Shown piece after piece: positions 1-23,316 of a stretch of 64,000 nt of DNA. Each line of letters begins with the position of its first letter. Position 1 is the stretch's first letter. The DNA comes from Rhabditoides inermis (Eukaryota > Nematoda > Chromadorea > Rhabditida > Rhabditidae). Made by a program: the position numbers and the translations under genes. The notes under the pieces are model-generated. The model saw only the letters and a program-made list of their open reading frames with translations. It searched no databases and was not told the DNA's origin. The stretch is from contig CAWZYM010000158.1 of assembly GCA_963966185.1 (NCBI GenBank), positions 543,501 to 607,500 on the forward strand, written 5' to 3'.

Positions 1-2000
1 CAAGATTTGAGGACTGTGCACTGCGTCTCTCTCTATTCCGACATAATTTTTCACGTTGATATTGTGTGAATTCGTTTTAAAAAAAACGTAGAATGATTCT
101 CTAGTATATAGGCTCGCACTTAGCTCAGGATTTTCTGTTAAAAACATTTTCGTGAACAGTTGTAATGACGCGTCGCGTGTCCACACGCGACGCATCAAAT
201 CGAATCAGCTGTTTCTGTTCACTATTGTTTTTGTTGGTTTTTGTTTGTTCATATTTCGTATTCATGTTCTATTTTTATGTATTTAAAAGAAATGATTACT
301 GACGCTTCTTTTAAAACATACACAATTGCTTAGCATGCGTGAATTCCGTTCGTATGTCGCGTTGTATGCCTGTTTATTTCATGATCTATATTTGTCGCCT
401 TCGTGTTTATAGTTTTCATTGTGCTTACTTACAACCTACAGTTGTGATTGCGAAGTAGTGTGTTTCAGCTAAATGATGGAGCTGGCGCACCGCGCTGATC
501 AAGCCGGTTTCGTTGCGCAAGAAGCTGCGCAGTCATCGCGGGTCGTGTGTGTGGCGCCAGATTCTGGCTGAGGTAAGGACGTAAGGATTGCGATTATCAT
601 ATTTCATCTAGTTGTGTTTTAATGTAGTATTCGTCATGGTTGCAGATGATGTCGCACCGAGCCCGCTAGACGGATGACCGCGTGGCTGTGACCCGACGAA
701 CATCGCCGCCTCGCCTGCCCGTTCTCTCCACTCTCCACCTTGCACTCTCGCACAGAAAAGGTTTTTTTAAACTTTGCGGTTTTACTTTGTGTATATGTGT
801 TCATAACAGTGGTGATTCAACAGCAATATGAAGATAGCGATAGCCCTGAAACGTATTTGTTGCAGGTTCTCGTGGATGCCAGCCCAGCAGCGCGTCTTCA
901 TCAAGGACTACTGACATCTCTTCATCAAGGACTAATGACATCATGTTCTATTGTAATCGTATTTTTGGTTTATGGCATTACTTTTCTTAACACTGATTCA
1001 ATGATTGACTAGTCATGTGCATTGATGATTATTGAATGAGTTTTGGTATAAACTTTTCAAAACCAAAGATTTTGTGTCATGGTTGTCGGGAGTGGCCGGC
1101 TGGCGCGCGCCTGTCTCTATTTCTCTGCCGTCTCTCGTTGTCTAACCTATTTCGTCGCGCTCGGCTCTCTTGCGCGAGAGAGCGAAACTGGTGGGAGAGC
1201 GAAAGCGAAACTGTATGTACGTAAGCTATGTACGTAAGCGCAAAAGATTATTCTCCATCATTTAATTCCGCGTGAGATTACGATGCCAAATGCGCACTGT
1301 GATGTGTGATCGTTGTGAGCGCTACGCTACATCTCTGACACGTATGATTACTAACATTTTGAAGTTCTTCTATCTTCTCGCATTTGGTGCATAACAACGT
1401 GAAAAGAGAGGTTATGCAAGAGACTGAATCGTCATGGCTATTGACTCTGGCTCCATCGTTATGGCTATTTGTTGAGAGGGCTATTGACAGCATTTAGGAT
1501 CGATACCAATCGAGTCAACTAGACAGTCCTATAGATGAATGGATGACTTTTTATTCCAGGCCTGGCTGTGAGGGAGATTGGGAACGCAGTGGTCTTTAAA
1601 GATCACCAGATTGACCAGATTGGCGACCACGCGAGGAGAAACGACGAAGCCGAATGATCGCACCATTGTTTTGTTCAGCCGCTCCGTCTAGTGTCGCACT
1701 TGGCGTGGTCGAGGTGGTCGTAGCTCGCCAATCCATTCCATGTACACTCGCATAGGTCCTTGGATCCATCATCACTTGTCACACTCACATCACATCAGGA
1801 GATTGTTCAGTTCTGCTTTCCTGTACGTAGGTTACTCGCTGTGGAATGGTTGAGGTTCGGCGTCGGAAACTCGGAATTTCAATTAGTTTTTAATTGTGAG
1901 TGGATGCATGTGCTAGTGAACGGATCAACCCAAAAGACAAACGGTCAAGTATAGCGATCACAAAGGAGTGAGGATGCGGGTTGCGGGATATTCAAAATCG
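1..2000. other. Left-edge region with no supported gene
   Basis: No complete gene can be supported here. A splice-like pair is visible near 470-690 (acceptor before 471, donor at about 572, acceptor at about 645) and could join the last exons of a gene lying to the left, but the frame carries stops and no family is recognisable. A 90-codon open frame at 740-1012 has two hydrophobic stretches and a short internal direct repeat, with nothing else in its favour. Confidence 0.4.
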
Positions 2001-2006
2001 TTTATT
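2001..2006 (-). terminator. Poly(A) signal of the C-type lectin gene
   Basis: AATAAA on the minus strand, about 115 bases past the stop codon at 2120-2122 of the lectin-like gene and in the right orientation to end its transcript. Confidence 0.6.
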
Positions 2007-2119
2007 ATACCAACAGGCTGACAAACTAATCACATTAATAAACACTTCGGAGAAGCATCGAAAAAGAGAACAATACGAATACGTGAATACTAGATAACGT
2101 GCCGAGTTTTGCTATAACT

Positions 2120-3931
2120 CTATCTGTCGCAACAGTCAACTGTCTGCGAATCATGACTTTTGAAGAATTCAGCGAATCCTTTGGAATTTTTTGTCCACTT
2201 TAAGCACCTTCCGTCACTCCACTTCCAGAACAGATCGCTCTGATCCTGGTACATTCCGATCCACGGCTGACCGGACGCCGTAGGGGGAGTCCTGCCCGTC
2301 TCAGAGATGTCTACAATAATTTACCTCTTTATCTCTTCATCTCTTGCACTATTTCTTTACCACTTCCTTCCTCTCTCCCTCTGTTCCTCTTCCCCTCTCT
2401 CCCTTCCACTCACCGTTGATGAATTCATTCTCTCCATAGCTGTGAATGCTGGCCAGATCCCCTTCATCTTTGTGGCACTGGGCCTTCGCATCGTCCCAGT
2501 CCCATCCGTCGCCGCTCACATTCCTATTGACGCGCTGTAATACGTAACGGATCCTAGTGAAATGTAGTACTCACGAAATAGCAGCTGTCCGTCGGATGAT
2601 AAAAGTGTCCCTGCCCTGCATACAGTAGCCTTGCTGAAGTTCACGCATGTAACCAGTTTGGGGGAACCTTCAACCACACCAGAGTAGTTGTTGGACGTGC
2701 AGTGGAGGTAGTTGGATGACAAGAGGGGCAGGTGGAGGGGCTGTCGAGAGGGAGCGTCCTGCACACATCGGGGGGGGGGGGCATCGGGGCCTGCAATCTG
2801 CCAGTCGGCACAGTGGATTCTTCTACCCGGACCCGCGCCGCGCCACCAGCACTCTCTACAAGACACGAGACGAGATATACTCGCGTCTACAACGTCGCCC
2901 CTGTAAGCTGCCAAGACCTTCGCGGCAGGTGGCGACCGAGCGTGCTCGTCTGCTGGGACACGTGCTGCGGAGAGGAGACGACCGCATTGAGCAACAGGCC
3001 GCAAAAGCAACCCCGCAGCTTCACTGAAAGAAGAAGAGCGGCCGCGTGACGTGGACGAGGATGGTGCACGCCGACATCGAGAAGGTCATCAAAGTCCAAC
3101 TGCACATTAGCGCGAGGGACGAGGAGTTCCGAGCCGCATAGCAGTGCGGGCTACCTGGAGGGAATTGCACACGACCGCAGCGAGTGGTCGTCACTGGTTT
3201 CAGCTATTTAGCCGGCTAAGGACGTCAGCGTCCAGACAATGTCAAGCCGAGGAGTGAGTGAGTAAGTGAGTCAGCACAGTCGCCCTCCCTCCATCCACCC
3301 ACCTTGCAGTCACTCGCACGCCACTTTCCACTCTTCGACTCTATCGAAACACACTGCCCCACTGAGATGTTCGGCTCGCCTAAACGGATAGTTTCATATC
3401 TGAACAATCAAAACGCTATGAATAGACACATACTCACCATTGGCCCACCTAGACTAGATCATCTTTGTCCAGTCCACCCAAATCCAGCCAACCTGACTGT
3501 ACAGGTTACTCCCGCCTATCCAGAAAGAATTCGCGGACAAAGGGAAGAAGCGAGGCGCCGATTCTGGAACCACGAACCAGTGGGGGAGCCGGAACCATTG
3601 CCAGATACCGATGGAGGAACCAGTCACGCACCAGTCACCAGTGCGTTGTCGAATGCTCCGTCGATTGGGGTGAGGTGGCCTCTCATCGAGACACAGTCTT
3701 GCTTGGCATCGATGAAATCGAGGGGAGTGGAACGGAACTGGAATATACAATACAACTATGATGAAACTATTTTTAATACACTATGTCTATTATAATGATA
3801 TTAAATCAATTATATCATGCAATACTCACTACGAAACATTTTCCAGTGTCCTGATTGTAGACTCCATTGTGTGGGCACTCCTCCGCTCTGCCAACTATAG
3901 CTGCAGCGAGTAAGATCAGCGGCAGTCGCAT
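2120..3931 (-). pseudogene. Secreted protein with two C-type lectin domains, probably a pseudogene
   Basis: Exons in transcription order: 3931-3830, 3737-3632, 3563-3438, 3379-3303, 2633(approximate)-2575, 2534-2414, 2310-2120. Exon 1 encodes a clear signal peptide (MRLPLILLAAAIVG...). Exons 2-4 read as a first C-type lectin fold: the C...G.L region, then FWIGG, then W.W, then WANGEPN, then the G.W...DC end. Exons 5-7 start a second lectin fold (a SCYF strand, an A..QCH helix, LASIHS, PWIGMYQ, WKWSDG), but it stops before the usual WxxGEPN...C half. The phases of exons 1-4 fit exactly, except for an in-frame TAG at 3454-3456 inside the first domain. The intron after exon 4 holds a retroelement fragment, and the end of domain 1 could not be found. 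Nematode lectins of this type are secreted, often intestinal or immune-related; that role is inference here. The stop could also be an assembly error or an allele. Confidence 0.75.
2712..3250 (+). mobile_element. 3' remnant of a non-LTR retrotransposon in a lectin-gene intron
   Basis: On the + strand, opposite to the lectin gene, the frame at about 2870-3026 reads like the C-terminal end of a non-LTR reverse transcriptase, with an ARLLGHVLRRGDDRIEQQA stretch typical of the region after the RT domain. It continues after a frameshift at about 3030 with an ARDEEFRAA-like tail. Only a few hundred bases remain, so it is a 5'-truncated dead copy. It differs from the full-length element at 43.0-45.9 kb. 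Confidence 0.55.
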
Positions 3932-4230
3932 GACTACCACTCAACTCAACAGTATCTCGATTCTCGATACCCATTTATGTCATTCGTATATCTTATCGTT
4001 ACTTCTTCACCAAATCTGCCGTTTCAGTCTTTTGTGTGGGCAACGTGGCAGCGTCTACTGATAGCTGACTAAGTTGAGTAAATACTAAGTTTAGCAACCG
4101 ACAGCTGTCGTTTTTTTCAGGTTTTTAAAATATTCGGCATGCGGTATCCTAACAGGTATCCTAACATATGGATATGACAAAAAAATGAATTTAAAGCGAG
4201 ACGCACGTTTTATATATATATAGTCATATA

Positions 4231-4730
4231 CAGTACAATCCGTAATAAGTAGACAATTTGTAGAAATAAGTAATATTTATAGTAAAAGCAATAAATCGAT
4301 GTAACTCCGTTCAGAGGCGGAATTTTGAGTTGCATTAAAAGAGAGAATTATTGTTCACAATAGTCTGCTTATGATTGTGTAGTTTGTTTTGTGATTACAT
4401 CAGCGTTTGGTCGGAGTTTTATTTCTAGATGCTCTAATCGACACTGGTCATTCTCAGTTGGCGAGAAAATGAGCGAGATTTTATGCAAATTTCACTCGTC
4501 CGACCATCGTCATTTCTCTCGATATTCGTGAACATGGAAAACTCCGTCGCAAAGCGATGAAACCACAAAACAAACTAAATAGTGACATGCAGACTATTGT
4601 GAACAACAATTCTCTCTTTTGATGCAACTCAAAATTCCGCCTCTCTAAACGGAGTTACAGCCATTTTTTTTACTTTTACTTTAAATATTACTTATTTCTA
4701 CAAATTGTCTACTTATTACGGATTCTACTG
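4231..4730. mobile_element. TA-flanked MITE with long inverted repeats
   Basis: The left end CAGTACAATCCGTAATAAG and the right end are inverted repeats that continue for well over 100 bases, through a conserved segment containing AACTCCGTTCAGAGGCGGAA. TA dinucleotides flank both ends, as expected for Tc1/mariner-type insertion. There is no coding capacity. A related element lies at 31099-31595. Confidence 0.8.
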
Positions 4731-4735
4731 TAGTA

Positions 4736-4830
4736 AGAACGCAAATGAGTTCCACTCTTTCATTCAGGTTGTTAGACAAAAATCACAACCCATTGGATCC
4801 CGAGGTCGAAGTCGATGTATCATGTATATT
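4736..4830. repeat. Partial copy of a dispersed repeat (also at 28840-29000)
   Basis: The stretch with CAAATGAGTTCCA, a TTAGACAA segment and a CCCATTGGATCCCGAGGTCGA-like segment parallels the one at 28842-28950, which carries a tRNA-like tail. This copy is short and diverged. Confidence 0.45.
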
Positions 4831-6581
4831 TAATTGTTTATGTTGTTGATCGGTTTCCACCACATCTAATTTTGAAATTCAAAACTGCGCGACCCCCTCA
4901 TCAACATCATGTTCATTCATAAATGCATCGCAGAAGTCACTTTCATCAAACATGCTCAGTCAGTTGATATTATTAGCATCAACTTTTTATCATTCATCGC
5001 AAAGATGGTTGCACTCAAACATGCAATGTTTCAAAGTGTGATGTATCTGGCGGTTTTCCCGCCATACTCGAATATATAGCGAGTATCTTGCCGTCTTTTT
5101 GTTCTACTTCGAGTCACGCGACGAACAATTGTACCCTGTGGTCAAAGGTCTCCAACCCCAACCCCAATTCAATATTATGAATACAAATGAACTCAGATGT
5201 GGGGAATTCTCGGAATTCTCGGGTCATAGTCATACTATACAAATACATATATGTATGAATGTATGGAAAGTATGGCGACTACGATCGAGCAAATCCGGAA
5301 TGTCCCCTGACCTCAAAGTGATCAGCAGTTTATGTAAGGTAAGACAGTGTGAATACAACAGATGAACGAAGTAAACACCACATATGTTTATAAAAACAAT
5401 GTCAGTATGTGTTTCACTTTTTTAAATTATCCAATACCATATTGGGATAATGAGTTTGTTATTGTTTGTGCTTGCTTCAATTCTAGAAAACAACTGAACT
5501 CTCAATATTTAGAAGAAGTCTACTGGCGTATTGAACACGAATGGTGTTGAGGTAATTACGTACCCAGGAAACTGAATACACCTTGTCTGAAAGTGGAACA
5601 CAATATTCTCAGACTACCGTAACGTCATAATGTTCAAGTTTTTTTTCTTGGCGATTTTGGAACTTGGTCACTACAAAGGATTACTGTATGAGTTTTCAGT
5701 ACCGTCGTAGTAATTGCAGACGACTATAGGGCACCCCCTTCGTTCATTGTACGGCAGTTATTTCGCCGAATGTTTACCAGACAGCATTTGAGGCATCAGT
5801 TGCCCATTACCAGCCCGCGCGAGATCATTCGACCGCGCAATTCGCGCGCTTTGCCGCTTTGCGGTTCATTTTTTTTGGGAAATGAGAGTGATTTGCAAGT
5901 CTAATGAAGCAGAGTTCTCCATCTTCTAAAGTTAATTACTCTATTCGGAATCAAGCAATCTTTACAAAATTCTGATATGTGATGTGTATCAATATTGCCC
6001 ATCGATCTCTAGTGTTCGATTTCTGATATTCGCCTCCGTTTTCTAGTTAGAGTCCAAAAACCTTGATTTTGACTCGATTTTCAATGGGAAAGCTCCGAAA
6101 CTTAATTACTCTCTTCAAAGTTATCGTACAGCGCCCAGTTTTCTAGAGGAGATGCCCAGATAGAATGCTCAGAGATCTCTAGTGCTCGATTTTTCGATTT
6201 TCGTCATTTCCACCGTGTTTGAGCACAAAAACACACAATCGGGCAAATTTGCATGAAATTCTCGTCTGTCTGGCGAGCCAGCGATATGCCGTACGATGAA
6301 AGAGGGGTGTGGCCTATACATAGACTACATACATGATTTCCACAAGTACGTTTCTTCCCTCATTCCTCATTACTTAAATTACGCAATTATTACGCTAATA
6401 ACGATTGGGAATCAACCCTAGTCCCGAATCATGTCATTATCTCATTTCTCCGCCCTCTCTCTCTCCCTCTCTCCCTCTCTCCCTCCCTCCCTCTCCCTCC
6501 CTCTCTCTCTCCCTCTCCCTCTCTCTCTCTCTCTGCCGGCCCCTCCCCCTCTTCTCCTCACTCTGATTCCCTCCACTAGCC
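4831..6581. other. Intergenic region upstream of flp-19
   Basis: No exon is supportable. Short open frames at 5099-5365 and 5362-5550 have no splice context or recognisable protein character. A pyrimidine-rich tract (about 6450-6560) directly precedes the flp-19 start codon. Confidence 0.5.
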
Positions 6582-7482
6582 ATGCTCACACGGCTCCTCA
6601 CTATTTTCGCCGCCCTCTGCGCACTCTATGTATACGGTAGGACAGAGGGATACTGTACTGTCAATTAATTGGTGTACTGTAAATTAAGTAACCCCTATAA
6701 CAATACGTTTATGCACGCCTTTTACGCCGCGAGATCTTTGATAATTTCTTTGATTAATTAAGGTTTGGACTCCACACCAAATTCCAATAATCTTGAATGG
6801 GGAATGAGCTTCTAGAATTCCGAATTCTCGGAAACGAGTGTGTGGGATTTGCAATATCAAGCGTCATCATGCATTATTCCTTGGTACACCTTCACAGAAA
6901 AAAATAATATATGATAATGGTTGTGCACGGAAAATTTTTCTTCCGATTGCGTATGCTTCTTCAACCTGTATTATTCCGGTGATTATTCTTATCCAGCTCC
7001 CACAAACATACTTAATGATTTCCATTCAATCTTTTTGTTATTTGTTGTGACACGATGATGTGTACTACACATTGAATCGCCTTTGTTCGGATCGTTAGCC
7101 ACTGCTTGATGGGAACCTATAACTCACTCCTTTTATGGCATGATGTTACCCTGACGATGTCGTTTTGTCGACCGATCTGGCCATCGTCCGAAATAACTCT
7201 TTTTGAACGATGTCCCATTACCCTTTCCTTCTCGTTACGAGTGTTGCAACTCACTACTCACTACGCACCTCACATTGTTTTGGATAATATACTAGTCTAC
7301 TGTATTCATTTGCATGATTCTTTTCCCCCAGAGGTTGAGAATTCGGCGCGTGAAAATACAAAGACATGTTCTAGTCTCCGAGCTCATTATATAGGAATAT
7401 GGGAGGAAATATATGTAAGTAATGGACTGGAACTGGGTGACTGGAAGTGCGTGAGTGAGAGAAAGAGAACAGAAAGACTATG

Positions 7483-7542
<60 letters not shown>

Positions 7543-9591
7543 AAACCCACGCTGATATGTTGATAACCTTACGGAGGATGTTTTCGCGTATACTTTACTG
7601 ATTTCCAGCTCGTTATACAAATGTCTGGCGCCCTGATATTCTAACGATGATTGCTCTAGACGTGGTGGCATCGTGAAAAGAAGCGTATAGACAATCATTC
7701 CACGTGTGCTCTACTCGTTTTCATACATAACACACCTCATTTCCCTTCTAGCTATGAGTATTCACTATGCTCATTCTAAAATGGTACGATCTTCCATCTT
7801 CATCACGCATCGCAATCACAAGACAGGAAATGAAGGATGACGTTTTGAAAAGCTTTCTATGAACCTGTGCATGCGTAACGACAGGTCATGGTCCACTAAC
7901 CTACACTTACGTAGCACCTATATAATTGCACAAATAAGTAAGGGTTTGGTGAGCAACACGTGACTTGAAAAAACTAATTTATAGCATTTTTTTGCTAAAT
8001 TGTTTGAGTGCTGAAACGTGACAAAGCAATAATAATGAAACATCTTGTGGTTCATCACTAGTCGTGAAAAAGTGACGTTTTAGGATAATGGGAAGCAATT
8101 TTGCGCAGAAAGGAATGAACGACAAAAGAGCATGTCAGAGAAATTTTTGGAAGACGTCTAATTTTAGACGCACTAAAACCCTACTAATAATTTAGTCATT
8201 CTCAAGTTTTAAAGATTGCACGCAGTGTAGGTGACTCAATAAATACCCACTATAATCGGGGAAAGGACAGAGTGAAGGCGGATCGATCACTTGAATGCTT
8301 TCAGCGTCGGTATCCGAGGGCTCCCCAGTGGAAGGAGCTTCGTCAGTGGCGGAGTCCCCGGTCAGCATGGATGAGGCAGTCCTCTTCCCATATGCACAGT
8401 GGAAGTTCGACACATTCCCAGTGAGGACTATGGTGAGTATCATCCCACTCTCTTCCACTCTCACATTCACAATCCTTTTTCCAATCGCATTCTACCACCC
8501 ATTTCTTACGAAGCTAGGGTATGATCAACTTGCACAGTTGCGTTCTACAGTTACATTCTTTTCCTAACATTACTTGAATCATCCAAATTCGCTGCCTGTG
8601 AAATCTGAGAAATGAGAGCTGTCCCATGTGAATATTAGTGAATTAAAATTGTGTGGTGGGACCATTCTGTTTCTGTTTTCCTTAAAATGAATATAGTATA
8701 GTTGAGAAATGACCGTCCTTCTCTTCCTCGGGGGTGCCTTCCCTTCTTCTGATGCTCGGTCCATTCTCACTAATCCGTGGCCTTCCCGAACCATCCAGCA
8801 CACACCACCTGTTTTCCATTAGTCCCTACTCACTAACACCCAACGGATTTACCTCAATTAGTCATTGCCATACTACCCGGAATCAATTAAACACGAAGAT
8901 GTTTGAAGAATGGGGTCTGGTCGCTGGTGCTGGTTGGTTTTTTGTACCAGGTGTATGACACGTGATTGAAATCCTCTTTCTCCACTACATTTTCGATTTG
9001 CGTGTGTGATGTGGGGAAACACAAAGAGTGTGTGAGCGAGTTACAGTAGGGCACGTAGCTATTCAGAATTTTCAGCGTGGGGTTGCACTTTGCGAATTCT
9101 TTTTCCACATTTCCAAATATACACCACACCGTGAGAGGAAAGGCGGAAAGAAAGAAAATTTCGACAATCGCCTTTCTTTTCTTTCGCTTTCCAGTAGTTC
9201 TTTTGAATTATTTAGCGAGACATTCTTTGAAATGACAGAAGAGACAATGGAAACAGCCTAGCATCCACGCATGCCCTGAATCACAGAACAGCAACAGCAC
9301 ACTAGCAAAACATAGCTAGATGCTAACTTTGTACTGCAATACTGCAACACACTTGCCTTTGCGAGACTATTGCACTAGATGACAAAGGTTTTTCGGACAA
9401 CTTTCACATAATGCAAATGAACATTTTGGACTGTCTTACATAAAAAAAAAATCTTCCTGCGTCACGCACCTTGCCTTTGTATCGAATTTTGTATCAAATA
9501 TCGTGCGAAAGCAGGGATTTCTAATTGGAGACATTTATGAGCTGTGAACATTCAAGGGAATTGGAGAGGCAAGTCCGCATGACTCGAGAGA

Positions 9592-9676
<85 letters not shown>

Positions 9677-9966
9677 GGGGGAGGGGGTGAGGTAGATACT
9701 CGCACATCGAATTCTCGCTTTTCATCCCCATTCTCTGCCGTCCACTCAATCCCACCACGAATAATATGGGCAGCTCTCTATCTCTCATCTCTCTAAAAAG
9801 TCTCCCCCAACGGAAATAAAACGCGTGGGGGGGGTATTTATTCGGCTCCCGGAATCGTACCAATTAATTCCCTCTCCTATTCCAGGCACCAATGCAGAAG
9901 AAGTGGGCGTCGCAAGTGCGATTCGGCAAGAGAGCCGCGTGGACCTCGCAGGTGCGGTTCGGATAA
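6582..9966 (+). CDS. flp-19: FMRFamide-like neuropeptide precursor, FLP-19 type
   Basis: Three exons (6582-6636, 8305-8432, 9886-9966) join in phase to an 87-aa prepropeptide. Exon 1 is a signal peptide ([18 protein letters not shown]). Exon 2 is a non-peptide spacer ending in FPVRTM. Exon 3 carries the peptides: after a KK dibasic site comes WASQVRFG, then KR, then [10 protein letters not shown] directly before the stop. The glycines are amidation donors, giving predicted WASQVRF-amide and [14 protein letters not shown]. C. elegans FLP-19 yields WANQVRF-amide and ASWASSVRF-amide, so order, length and core residues match. The peptides would be released from neurons and act on G-protein-coupled receptors. 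The start is fixed by the signal peptide and the phase-1 junction to exon 2. The intron before exon 3 includes a long GA tract. The neighbouring abl gene is convergent. Confidence 0.92.
7483..7540. repeat. (AT)n microsatellite in flp-19 intron 1
   Basis: Nearly pure alternating AT over about 57 bases. Confidence 0.95.
9590..9676. repeat. (GA)n tract in flp-19 intron 2
   Basis: GA repeats with a few AAG interruptions, a short distance upstream of the neuropeptide exon. Confidence 0.95.
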
Positions 9967-10235
9967 GCCCCGCCCACACAAGCCACGCCTCTCCATACCA
10001 CCAATAGGGGCACTCGTTAGCTAGTCCGCACAGCCTTTTGCCATAGCCACAAAAGAATTTCAATACCAAGTGTGTGTGTCCCCGTCTGTTTTGCACTGCG
10101 AGAAGTGAGATCTCTCCGCGCGGCCCCAGCTTTGCCCCCTCTGACTAATCCATCTAGTCAACCAACACCTGTGCCATTTCCTCCCTACCGTATACCTATG
10201 CCACCTACAGTATGCCAACGTCAACGCCAGCGACG

Positions 10236-10241
10236 AATAAA
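10236..10241 (+). terminator. Poly(A) signal of flp-19
   Basis: AATAAA 270 bases past the flp-19 stop codon. It leaves roughly 540 bases before the stop codon of the convergent abl gene. Confidence 0.6.
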
Positions 10242-10783
10242 CATTGTTGTTATATACCACCCAATTCCGTCGCTGTTTTACGCATATGTACTATTTGAGA
10301 CAATTATAAATGTTTGTGCCCCAAACAACAGACAACGGACTGAGAACAGTGAATAGAGAGTCAGCACTTTATATATTTGTTCGTCGTGGTAAAAAAATCA
10401 CATAATCACAATCTCGCAAGTATAAAATATCATTTACAAATCGCGATAGAAGTTAGAGGCAAATGGGAAGTCATTTGGGAGGGATGAGTACAAAACAACA
10501 AAACGATACGAGAAGTAGAAAAAAGAGAGTGAAAACGGCGTGTGCAACAAAGTGAATTATGCAGAAAAGATCCTAAAATCGATCGTCAATTTCGATCGAC
10601 GTCATCTTGAGCCAAGCTTACGGTAGTTCTGGGATTCGACATATATAAAGCTAGAGGAAGACGAGAGAGTGCGTCGAGAGGGGAGACGCAGACATTATGG
10701 CGGAGGAAGGGAGGGGACTATGTACAAACGATTGCGCTGGCGTGGACCCGTCGTTTCCTAGTGGTGGAAGGGAGAGGAGGGGG

Positions 10784-22834
<12,051 letters not shown>

Positions 22835-23031
22835 CTTATCTGCAAAATACAAAAGTGACGTCAAACATGGGGACAATTGCGAATAACGGCTCTCCAAAGA
22901 AAATAGTCAAGAAATCAATCCTAACACAAACAGCAATACATTTTACTACAAAACTATCAAAAACCATTACGTAAAAAGATTTGTTACAAACATCGCAAGG
23001 AGTTGAAACGTACAATACCCATAAAACGTAC

Positions 23032-23115
23032 CTATCTCTGAGGTGGGAGTGGCCCTGTGTGGATCGGCGGAGGCGTGAGAGAAGCTACTAGTAGACGCTG
23101 CCCAGCCAGAATCCT
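23032..23115 (-). other. Probable 5' untranslated exon of abl
   Basis: On the minus strand a good donor (AG then GTACGT) ends a segment just before 23032, and the next acceptor leads directly to the exon carrying the abl ATG at 22834. Every frame of this segment is closed, or ends in TAG at the junction, so it would be untranslated. Its 5' limit is not determined. Confidence 0.4.
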
Positions 23116-23278
23116 CGCATACTCAAACAAACATCAATGATCACATGTAAACAACCGCAGTTGTAAACAACATTAGAATAGATACAATCGGCGAGAGTGA
23201 TCAGTGCATGTGCGCGAGATATCATCTAGTTTGCATAGAATGAGCCATCCGGCGCAGCTCATTCAGACATTCATCCAG

Positions 23279-23316
<38 letters not shown>

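Noticed and set aside
471..690. Possible last two exons of a gene to the left
   Set aside because: Splice-like sites are present, but the only frame open to the donor has a TGA just after the acceptor, and nothing supports a product.
740..1012. 90-codon frame with two hydrophobic segments
   Set aside because: No splice context, no recognisable family, and an internal direct repeat in AT-rich DNA can explain the open frame.
7106..7555. 149-codon frame ending in the AT microsatellite
   Set aside because: It lies in flp-19 intron 1, and its tail is translated repeat; no protein character otherwise.
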